NCBI RefSeq assembly: GCF_000003605.2
Contig: NW_003135841.1
Location: 180,394-216,784 of the forward strand
Direction: 5' to 3'
Length of the DNA: 36,391 bases
From: Saccoglossus kowalevskii
Lineage: Eukaryota > Hemichordata > Enteropneusta > Harrimaniidae
Shown here one piece after another: positions 1 through 9,639 of the stretch (positions within the stretch are counted from its first letter, which is position 1; every line of letters begins with the position of its first letter). Both the position numbers and the translations under genes were made by a program. The notes under the pieces are model-generated. The model searched no databases, was not told the origin of the DNA, and saw only the letters and a list, made by a program, of their open reading frames with translations.

Positions 1-217
1 TATCCATGGGTGGTGAGAGGTTAGCATATGATAACCATATGCGGCGAGACGTTAACAGATGATAGCCATGTGTGGTGAGAGGTTATCAGATGAGAGCCAT
101 TAGGGTGAGAGGTTAACAGATGATAGTCATGGGCGGTGAGAGGTTTACAGATGAGAGCCATGGGTGGTGAAAGGTTTACCGATGATAGACACATGAGGGG
201 AGAGGGTATCAGACGAG
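1..217. repeat. 31-bp minisatellite, about seven copies
   Basis: The unit GGTGAGAGGTTAACAGATGA + TAGCCATGGGT starts at about 12, 43, 74, 104, 135 and 166, with a degenerate copy near 195, so the period is 30-31 bp. Copies differ by a few substitutions. It lies in the annexin intron downstream of the exon at 258-348 and may continue past the window edge. Confidence 0.9.
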
Positions 218-257
218 AAACAAGAGAATTTATATTAAGAATTTAAATTATACATAC

Positions 258-2503
258 AAGCAGTGTAGCATTCTTTCATCGCATTAATTTCCTCATTGGT
301 GCTTGTGCACAGTATTTCAATCAAGCATTCCTCATCAGTGCCCAGTCCCTAAAACACATATAGTAAATTATACAATTGAAACAGCATTTTCAAACCTTGT
401 CGACTATAAATGCCAGTGTATGTAAAAAACAAATGTGATTATATGAAGACCAATAATTACCTTTAATGCATTGCGAATACTTTCAGCATCCAACTCTGCC
501 GGTGTTCTCAATAAGGCCTCGCATGTCTTTCTGAAGTTACCGCTTGTTTCGCTGTGGATATCTTCTATGAGATCCTGCGAAGAAGTCGAATATAGGGCAA
601 TGTTAGAGTACGCAATATCCCTACAGACTCGTTATATGCACTGTTCATTTTTGCCAATATGAACCTCTAAATGTCATTGTCCTTTTATATTCCATCCAGA
701 ATACTTCTGAACTATTGATTATAACTGCACCAGTGAGTATATTATTTAATACAACATACTACGATGATATCATTCCCGTGGTCACAGTGACATAACATTT
801 CTAGAAGCACACACCTTTCCAAACAAGACCTTGTACTCTTTAGATATAGCTTGTCTCTGCTCATTACTGCTAGTTGTCAGGACTTCGATGATCGCTTTAT
901 TGTCGGTACCTTGAGAAGAAGGAAACCCATACACTGTTAAAATGATGTGAAACTCTTATGTTATGTTATAAAATAATTCATTGAATCTGCTATATTCATT
1001 TCGTTGGTGTACGCCACATTGTCTACTAAAGTATGTATTCTCGGGGCGGACATCCGGGCATTACGTTGTTTTCATGTGTGCGTACAAAAACAATCATCGA
1101 TCAATACTACCTAGTGTGCTTGGTAAACATATATTTTAGTTTACGATATACCATGATCCAATCTAACCCCTCAAATATAAATATTTTCAACTATTTTTTA
1201 CCATTAATTACTTAAAGCAGGAGGGTGGTCACCTACGCACGCGCGGGAATTAAGTCTCAACCGACGATAACAACACACGTTAAAAACGCTATGGCCATCT
1301 GACGCATGCGTAGGTGACGACTCTCCCACTTTAAAGTTAGTTGAAATTTTAATACGAACCAAGTCCTTTCATAGCAATTTTACACTTTTGGGCCTCGAAT
1401 CGAGCATCGATCGTCGCCCGGTATACCATTGTACTTTGCTGAAAACATGAACACACGCGGAGTATTATGTTAGAAAATCTATAATCACAGGATTTGAAAC
1501 TGAACTGTTTTAATCTTCATATGGATACTATAGGTGTGGCAGCTACGTTAAATAGTAATACGTAGTAATGTACGTTTAGACAATTTATTGTTTTGGTGTT
1601 TGGTTCAAATATCAAACAAAATAGGTTAAAATTTAAAGCTTTTAGGTCACATGACATCCAAACGAATATGACGCACACTGGAATCCAGCAAACGGTCAAT
1701 CGGACTGAACAAATTGATCTTCCCCAACACCCACTCATTCTCACAGCATATTTCTAGCTTCGGAAAGTCGTTAGATTTTATAACTTTATGAAATTAGGTT
1801 ATTTATATCAAAATTACCAAGCGTAATTGGTTTGGGCGTCGGAATTACTATTGAAATGAGAATGTCATGGGCATTTTTTTTCAAATCAATATCCTGCCGG
1901 TGGTTAAAGGGTGGCAGTCGTCGCGCTGCGCAGTACAACATTTGTGTTGATAAACATTGATTTTCCCACAATCCAATGCGCTTTTCTAATCAAAATCACA
2001 AGTATGAGATATGACCTGGGCACGACTTGCATTAATTACCGCCGGTGACTCCTTCGATACCTTCTAATCACCTAAAAAAAAACTAATCAAAGCTTTGTAA
2101 CGGCTCAGTTTGTACTGGTTGATCTGCGCAACAGTCAACAGTCGCCATCTTTGTTTATATGAGACCCATATATATCGCGCATGCGTGACGACTACCGCCC
2201 TTTAAATATCAATGTGAAGTTTATGTCAGCCTTGCATTGTAGATACATCAAATATCAAACTTAATGCACATGCGTGTTCCGAGGCCATATAGCTGTACGT
2301 TATTGAAATACAGTATTCGACAGCCAGAATTAAAACAAATTAGTAATATTTATACATACGTTAATGGCTACAGAAGCCATTGCCGATTCTACTGCTGCAG
2401 CTGCAGGTGCCTGGTCCTGAGCCGGAGCCTGGGCCTGAACAGGAGCCGGAGCCTGAGCCGGAGTTGCAGGCGCTGCCGCGGTTTGTGCCTGGGGTGTAGT
2501 CAT
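258..2503 (-). CDS. Annexin with Pro/Ala/Gln-rich N-terminal tail, 5' part (partial)
   Basis: Annexins are Ca2+-dependent phospholipid-binding proteins made of roughly 70-residue repeats. Five coding exons, each with GT/AG borders and consistent phase, give 174 residues: 2360-2503, 1360-1438, 815-909, 461-574 and 258-348. Residues 1-48 form a Pro/Ala/Gln-rich tail (starts MTTPQAQ, with APAPVQAQAPAQ), resembling the tails of annexin A7/A11-type proteins. Repeat 1 starts near residue 55; GLGTD at 73-77 is the type II Ca site, and Glu115 lies at the expected 38-residue spacing. Repeat 2 starts near AELDAESIRNALKGLGTDE, with a second GLGT at 145-148. Exon lengths of 95, 114 and 91 nt match those I recall for vertebrate annexins. 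The start is the first ATG after an acceptor at 2524. The last donor (GTATGT at 257-251) leads to exons outside the window, so repeats 2 (end) to 4 are missing here. Which annexin subfamily it belongs to is not settled. Confidence 0.9.
1212..1334. mobile_element. TTAA-flanked MITE, copy 1 (123 bp)
   Basis: Terminal inverted repeats read TTAAAGCAGGAGGGTGGTCA at the left and, in reverse complement, TTAAAGTGGGAGAGTCGTCA at the right. The interior matches the copy at 7693-7837 in reverse orientation: both contain CGCGCGGGAATT, CGACGATAACAACACACG and CTATGGCCATCT. TTAA at both ends would fit a piggyBac-type target duplication, though TTAA could instead be part of the repeat. It lies in the first coding intron of the annexin gene. 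No transposase is encoded. Confidence 0.8.
1904..2205. mobile_element. TTAA-flanked MITE, related longer member (302 bp)
   Basis: The ends are inverted repeats: TTAAAGGGTGGCAGTCGTCG at the left, and the reverse complement of the right end is TTAAAGGGCGGTAGTCGTCA. The right end also carries GCCATCTTTG and GCGCATGCGTGACGAC, resembling the elements at 1212-1334 and 7693-7837. It therefore looks like a diverged relative with the same TTAA ends. No coding capacity; annexin intron. Confidence 0.7.
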
Positions 2504-2523
2504 CGTTGTTACAGTGTTGTTGT
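2504..2523 (-). other. 5' untranslated part of the annexin start exon
   Basis: On the minus strand an acceptor (TTTATCACAG) ends at 2524, followed by 20 bases before the ATG at 2503. This implies an upstream non-coding exon. The spliced leader reads ACAACAACACTGTAACAACG and contains no ATG. Confidence 0.6.
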
Positions 2524-3256
2524 CTGTGATAAATATTCCTGCACATTATATACAGTGAAATGTAGGCATTGAAATATTAACCCACAGAGACCCAGTCTAC
2601 TCTTATCTGGGTCCCGAGTCTGCTGTGTATTCAAACGAGTGTTTCTACTGTGCAACGACAATTATCCCGCTCAATACCATAATAACTGATCACCAGACTC
2701 ACCCCCTGCCTGCTTTTATTTTATGCTAATTTTCACAATCTCAGACAAAGGTCAGTGTTACTATGCAAACCTTTGCACGTCCATGAACAATTTGTATTGG
2801 TCCCTATAATAAAAAAATACTCACCAGATTGATCTCAAAATACAGAAATATGTGGTGAAAGAATCGTTTGTAGTTATAAGATTGGTACTTAAGGTTTCTT
2901 TGAATTATTAGGCATTCTGATGATCGGGTATTTATTATGTAGTTTCTAAAAATATTTTGTACTTGGTAAAAAAAAAACTTGGCTGATGGTATATGCCCAA
3001 ATGAATAATTAACGAACGTCAATGTCCAGAAATTCTTTGCGTAAAATCAGTTGTGATATATACTGATTACGATTGAGCCTTTTTATTTTAGACATTTAGA
3101 AATTGTATAGTGTATGAATGTTGAGCTATGTGTCAGTTTTATAGAACGCATACATTGTATTGATAAATTCTTTATCCCTAAAGATGTTTATTAATATCGT
3201 AAAATATGGAATAATACTATATTTTGGAAGTAATAATAATAATAAGGTTATTAATA

Positions 3257-3447
3257 TACTGTAAAATACTTTATTTTAGCTGAAAAAAACAATTTGGGTG
3301 TTTTTTTATGGAATTTATTATCTTCGGCGAGATAAATGTATAAAACATACGAAACAAACGTTCGCTGCATTTTATTTGCATTGAATCATCCCTTCAGCGA
3401 AAAAAAGCGATTATGAATTCCGAGCGAAAATAAAGTATTTTACAGTA
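3257..3447. mobile_element. MITE-like element with TACTGTAAAATAC ends (191 bp)
   Basis: The left end is TACTGTAAAATACTTTATTT and the right end, reverse complemented, is the same 20 bases; one mismatch follows before the similarity fades after about 24 bp. The interior is AT-rich without a reading frame. No clear target duplication was identified, so the superfamily is unknown. Confidence 0.75.
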
Positions 3448-4264
3448 ATTGTATCGTAAATTTAGAACGGTCCAGCAATGTTATGATGCCAACCTATCGA
3501 TCGGAATGGGCGTCGACCATTCCAAGCAATATCTGCGGGTAGGCACCGTCCTCATTTATTCATTTCAGTAAACATTCAACAACAATTTTTTGAAGGAATA
3601 CCAAATTCAAATAATGGTTCATTATGTTTATGTTTTCTTTTTTTGAAGATTAGTTTTAGAATTGTTCATTACTAACGCTATAATTATTTGTTGTCGATTA
3701 TATTGTTTTAATTTGAATATTGTATTTTTGTCCAGGGATTATCTAAGACGTGGACCGTCTATTTTTAGTAACATACAACGAATACAGTAAAATTGCTATA
3801 ATGTGGCAATTGTCTTCTTACACTAGTCAATATCGTCATTATAACCATGTTAGTATGTAGGAAGAGTTTCACACTATGTTGTTTTCTTTAATTTTAAAAT
3901 AATTGAACACGTGTTAAGATTGTTTTAAATCGGAATATTCGTATGCGTCACAATATTCTTCCACGTCGCACTCTTCTGCGCTGCAATATGCCACTTCATC
4001 AATGAGAAACACGTGTATAGATATATTTATTTATGTTAGTATCTGAGTAGCGGAAAAACATGGACTTCATGACCAACATTTACAGCAATGATGCAATACG
4101 GCTCATACGAAGAGTATCGACGCGACATGCGTCATTTCAGTTTAACAAGAATATGAACACTTTCCTTTTCAGTTCTACTATTTATCGGCAGTTTTAATGC
4201 TGAATTTAATCATGTTTATACAGGTGAAATCAATGGTCAGAATACAAATTAAATTGAAACTTAC

Positions 4265-4340
4265 CTTCAGTTGAATTACTGACAGTTCTACCTTGCCTGT
4301 GTCTGACTTCAATAGGCGTCCGATCTCAGATGTATATTTG
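4265..4340 (-). promoter_or_regulatory. Possible annexin 5' non-coding exon and core promoter
   Basis: The minus strand has a strong donor, CTGAAG|GTAAGT, with the exon edge at 4265. Upstream are a TATA-like AAATATACAT (about 4330-4339) and a CCAAT motif (about 4371-4376). This fits a first non-coding exon spliced to the acceptor at 2524. A second donor-like site, CCAAG|GTGAGT near 4919, is an alternative first exon. No transcript evidence; inference only. Confidence 0.3.
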
Positions 4341-5426
4341 CAGAAACGTATTAATATTCAATAGAGCAGTGATTGGGTAACCACTGATATAGATTAATGA
4401 ATATTCAAAGAGGTCAGAGCATAATGTCGACTATTTTTACACTGTGACCTCTGTTCTGTGTGACGTGTGCTGGTAGGCGTGGGTGTGTACGCCACGCGAA
4501 TTGGTCGTTATTTAAAATATTAGGCATAATTTTCACAATTTCTACACGCAAGCGATCTCCTTTGTACATGTATGACATATAAAACTGGTTGAGTTCAAAT
4601 TATGATAACAAGGAAACACATCACCAGGTGTTTGAATACTTAAACATGCTACTTTGTTTGTGAACATATATGCCGGTCGAAGTGAAGAAACAGTACGATC
4701 AATACAGAATTACTGATATTACACCGCATACGTACATTGACAAGACTACGTGTACAGTTAGAAACGCTAGTGCACTGTCCTTTGCAACCTCAATCTATTA
4801 AGAACGTTGATTGCTAAAATTAAAAATCAAGTACCTTCAAATGCTACAACGTCATCCTTTAATGTATTCACCACACTAAATCAATAATCGCTACCAAACA
4901 TATAAACCAAACACTCACCTTGGAAACTGTTGATTAAAGTTATAAGCCGTAACATGTAGCTAAGGAATTATCTCATTTCCAATACCGAAGTTCAAATGAT
5001 TTGTCATGATTAATTTTGGAGAGAGCAAACTATACTAGAAACCAGCACACGAGTAACAAGATTACAAATAATACAGGGAAGTCTGATTGAGAACCAACTT
5101 GAGGATCTCATACCATTCTCTTATTTTAAAAAAACGCACTTTCCCATGTGCGCGAGTATCGTTGACCCCAAGCGATGCCCGTTGGTCAATTCAACATTCT
5201 ATGCGTTCTTTCGTTTTTATGTGTAATCGAGTGGGGTTTATGTCACGATACCACACATTATCTTGAGTCATTATAACTTGTAATGTTATCACGACATGGA
5301 GGTAACCAATGTTGGGCAATGGTACACCCCTCCCAAACCAAGTCCAAAAAACGGTACATGTGAGAGTTACCCAGATGCACATACTAATATAGTCTATTGG
5401 TTAGCAATGCACTGCATACTGTCACC

Positions 5427-5628
5427 GCAACAAAGGCAATCCCTTCATCTTTAGAAATATTTATCAATTTGACAATTTAAATTGAAATAAGACATTCTTA
5501 TTAGCCGATTCAATACCACTAGAAGTGTTTCAAGTGACGTAATTGCCCATTCTGCTTTTTGATTAACTGATTGGATTAAACTTACACTAGAATGTTTCTA
5601 TATTTACAAAAAGGAATACCTTTGTTGC
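5427..5628. mobile_element. GCAACAAAGG-family MITE, copy 1
   Basis: The left end is GCAACAAAGGCAATCCCTTC followed by ATCTTTAGAAATATTTAT. The right end in reverse complement is GCAACAAAGGTATTCCTTTT followed by TGTAAATAT. The imperfect inverted ends enclose an AT-rich interior with no coding capacity. Same family as 8470-8680 and 25584-25688. Confidence 0.65.
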
Positions 5629-6720
5629 GCTGAGTGTATTTTAAATTTTGCCATTATGTCACGCGGCTAATGGCGGAGAAGAACAACTGTAACAATGTGT
5701 TGCCGGATCACTTTTATAATCTGACACAGAAAAACATAGAAACTATTCACAATCTTACTCTGCATAAAATAATTACAAAATCGTTCTAAAAATAGAACTA
5801 ACTTAAAAAAAGGAACATTCTTCAGCGCGTAAAACGTATCAAATATGAGCAAATGTGCGCAGACGATAACATCAATTCCAACCTGACTACGTTACTTCGC
5901 TTACACTTTTCTACGATTCGTTGTGAATTCCAGGGAATGGTATTGGCTGGTAAAAAGTTATAAATACATCTGTCGCTATTCTATTTTTATTTTACTTATA
6001 TGTGTACCTCAATCGAACGTGCCGGTCTTCATGAATAATTAATCACATGACATAATGCATAGTGTCGTAATTCGTGACCTACGCTCTTCATTGAAATTGT
6101 GCTATAATATCACAGGGATCCAGGAACTATAGTAATAGTAATACAAATAAACAATAATAAAAGAAAATATACATTACAGTGATAAATAAAACTATCGTCA
6201 CTCGCTAGCCGAAGCCTCGTGTAAAGCGGGGTTCTAGTGTAAACAAAGATACATCATTAACAAATCCACACATCTTTCTCTGACTTACAGTTCCAAATTA
6301 CGGGCTAGATTGTGCTTATGGTATTATTTCTTCTTTCACATGAACAGTAAAATAATTGTGTGTTTTTTAGTAGACATGATTGCATCGTTAATCACAAAGG
6401 GTCGAATAAACAATCTCACAATCAATAGTAAGAATAACGGTTATCATAAAAACGTTGCGATCTTTAACGATTTTTTTTTGATTTTTTTGTAAAATATTTA
6501 CTTTCAGCAGAATATCAAATGATTTGGGTTGTGATGCATATTATTGTAAACTGTGAAATGAAATGTTACGAAACTTGTCTTAGATAATAATAAAAAAACA
6601 ACAACGAAAGATGGGATGGATACATGTTTCTGACCAACGATAGAGGGTGCACTGCTCCAGATGGTTTTCCAATTTTCTGGTCAAGTATTCAGTACGCCAT
6701 ATAAATATACCTTTCTGATA

Positions 6721-6832
6721 AGTGGCGCCCTCTAGCGAGAAAGTGATTTCGTGTCACCAAATGATGTGGATGGATATAAGCAATGCCGTTGAAATAAACA
6801 ACAGTGTTTGGTTTCGCTAGAGGGCGCTACTT
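6721..6832. mobile_element. Short inverted-repeat element with GCGCCCTCTAGCGA arms
   Basis: The arms AGTGGCGCCCTCTAGCGAGA (left) and, reverse complemented, AAGTAGCGCCCTCTAGCGAA (right) flank about 70 bp. A similar AGCGCCCTCTAG motif recurs near 34988, which suggests a dispersed family. There is no reading frame inside. Confidence 0.6.
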
Positions 6833-7046
6833 TATTATTTCCAACAATATAGCAATCGGTAATTACAGTAGTAAAAATAAATTCTTGCAAAAAATAAACT
6901 CACAAAAATACAGACAAACTAGTGATTAAAATGTAAAATTTATTAAAATAATACACAAATATTACAAGTCAATGCCATGTGTTTTGTTCAGTCGCTTTTG
7001 ATGATACCAGCCTACAAGACACAGTAATATAAGTTATTTTGAAAAC

Positions 7047-7075
7047 AACAAACAAACAAACAAACAAACAAACAA
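7047..7075. repeat. AAAC microsatellite
   Basis: About seven AAAC/CAAA tetranucleotide units in a row. Confidence 0.85.
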
Positions 7076-7692
7076 GACAGAGGTACAGTAATTTCACTGA
7101 TTAGCTATCAAAAGTAGTTTGAATAATTCTTACCATTTAAGTCTTACTTGTATGTTAATATAACGCGAACTCCTTTACTACACTGGACCAAACACTTGTT
7201 CGATTACAATAGGAATCGGTTCTTAACTCTACTGGATCACGTATCGGTCTACTGGTACTATTTAAATAGTGGTGCTCTATTATAAAAGAATTCGCGTGTG
7301 ATAGAACCACGAGCAGAACTTACAAATAAATATTTGTAACAGAATACAAATAGTAGTAACAATATCAGCTCTAAAGCACATATAACACATATAAAGCAAT
7401 ACGTGCACCTCCATATAAGATGGACATGTTGTTTGAGTAGACAACGCAATACACGAATACCCGGAAAAAAAACATTCAAGTTACTGGTCAACGAGCGCAT
7501 CTCTAAAACTGTGCTCTTTGAAGTGAAACAAATTTAAAGAATGATATAATTCTCATAAAAAATAAAGGTACAATTGTTTTGACAAGTTTAAAATAGAAAT
7601 CATAAGCATCCGTGCGCATCGACTTTTTGACAAGAAACATATTTTTTTCTGGGTATTACAATCATAACAAGTATGTATCTCTTTCTCTCATA

Positions 7693-7837
7693 TTAAAGCG
7701 GGGGAGTTTTCACCTGCGCATGCGTAAGATGGCCATAGCGTGTCATTGTTTACAAACAAACGTTTTTAGCGTGTGTTGTTATCGTCGCTCGGGACTCAAT
7801 TCCCGCGCGTGCGCAGGTGACGACCCTCCCGCTTTAA
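7693..7837. mobile_element. TTAA-flanked MITE, copy 2 (145 bp)
   Basis: The ends are TTAAAGCGGGGGAGTTTTCA and, in reverse complement, TTAAAGCGGGAGGGTCGTCA. The interior is about 80% like the reverse complement of 1212-1334, plus roughly 20 extra bases (TTGTTTACAAACAAACG region). The two copies are in opposite orientation about 6.4 kb apart. Confidence 0.8.
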
Positions 7838-8469
7838 GTATATTACAACATGGAGGTTTGATTACAAGGAAACACTCAACATTACGGCTGGATGAATGGT
7901 ACCTACTGTGCGATATGATATTTGAAACTGAACAAACGACGTCATGCAGCCACCAATGAAATGTGGCCAGACAAAACACTTGGCAACAATAATAGATTAT
8001 TTCCAATGCCCTGGGAGATCTCGCGTGATTTCGAGCGTGCCACAGGTACGAAACAATTATGACCGCTTCTTTGAAATTAGAATTATGGTACTGAAACTTT
8101 GAAATAAAAATAATTTGTTATGCTGTGCTGGTGTTATTTACATGGTTACCCTATGCCCGTTGAACCTGGACTACTCGCATTCTTTTACTGGTCATTTTTC
8201 ACACTTATTTGCCAGTTGAATCACATTAAAACATATGATATAAATCATGACACAATATTATTCCATGGTAGGAACGTTTACAAAATCAGTTCGTATTGAT
8301 GTATTCATAATAGCTAACGGTAGATTGAAATATGGGCGAATCAAAATATCACAATGTATGACGTCAGCCAAACGACTTCTTCCCTTAATGGTAATACATG
8401 TATCATTAATGCAGGTTGCAGTGAAACCGAACATATGCGAATCTTAGTGAGTACACGAGCGAATCTACT

Positions 8470-8680
8470 CTCGGTGCAACAAATACATTCTTTTCTTCTT
8501 TATGAATATCTATAAATTTCGACGGCTTGTTGAATCCAATCAACCAATCAACGAGCGTGGCCCGCAACGATGACATTCGGATGTTATTCAATGGGCCAAC
8601 AGAAACTTCTTTTTTTTAATTTAAATTGTGAAATATATAAATATTTATAAAGATAAAGAAATGCCTTTGTTGCCCGAGTG
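8470..8680. mobile_element. GCAACAAAGG-family MITE, copy 2
   Basis: The left end reads CTCGGTGCAACAAATACATT then CTTTTCTTCTTTATGAATAT. The right end in reverse complement reads CACTCGGGCAACAAAGGCAT then TTCTTTATCTTTATAAATAT. The arms match imperfectly over about 50 bp, the longest in this family within the window. Confidence 0.7.
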
Positions 8681-9639
8681 AATACAGTTGAACAGCGTGC
8701 GTAGACGAAATTCGAACAAACGATCAAATGAAACCCCAAAACGATCGCACGCGATGAATATCCCTGAAATGTAAACGTGTTCCTTTCCTTAGTCAAATTG
8801 CATCATGGGTAATCGAATATATATAATCTTGTTAAGTATATTACACATGATATAACTCTAAAATAAAAATAGAAGCAATGTTTCATGTTTAAGCACAACA
8901 TCACAAAAAAATCACAAAATAAAAATTAACTAGTTTTTATCAAAATTATGAAATTATCGGAAATAGGAAAATACGTGTCACGGTGATATAATGCTGCTTG
9001 TATGCATGTGACGTCACTTAGCACCAGCGGATCATTTGGTCAGGCAAATTCAGCTTGTGGAGTCAGTATCGAGACGTGCGCGAGCGTTATTTTGTCAGCT
9101 AAGATGGTTGCCAATCAATGTGAACCTTTTTTATAGCAACACCACACCGTACATACAAAGAATATATATATAAAGAACGGAGCATGTCAAAGAAGTACCA
9201 CAGAGGGCAGGCTTGTAGTAGCAACCACATTACCGGTTTACTATTATCCTCTGATCCGGTTCGTCAACTAAACTATCCCTGTATCATTGGTTATCATGGA
9301 GTTAATATCAGTAGTAAGGAACATGCGTATTAGTATTTACATGTAAGAGGATCGCAGACCGTAGTTGGCGCTTTACTGCCGATGTTAGATTGGCTTGCAA
9401 GGAAGATAAACGACATATCAGCGTGCATCACGAATGACTCCAAACCCATGCAATTGTAGTATGCAGTATTATACAAATTATAGAAGGAATTTAAGCTATA
9501 AAGCGGAAGAAAGCTACTAAACAAAGTGAATTAATGCAGCCATTTCAAGGCTAGAAAGAAGAAACTAAAATGGCTATCTTGACCGCTTGTGCAATGATAA
9601 GATTGTACAATTACGGACAATTCTAGCCAGCGGCAATCG

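Larger units (their letters stand above)
4346..9639. other. Intergenic stretch without a recognisable gene
   Basis: Six-frame reading shows only short AT-rich frames with no recognisable domain. The stretch holds the MITE-like elements listed separately, an AAAC microsatellite near 7047-7075 and low-complexity AT-rich DNA. The 3' untranslated region of the SMSr-like gene should lie just below 9640, but I found no clear AATAAA on the minus strand close to the stop codon. Confidence 0.6.

Noticed and set aside
2264-2572. Cys/Ser/Arg-rich plus-strand frame of 102 codons
   Set aside because: It is the shadow of the annexin tail exon, whose Ala/Pro/Gln frame on the minus strand has a start codon, splice sites and downstream annexin exons in phase.
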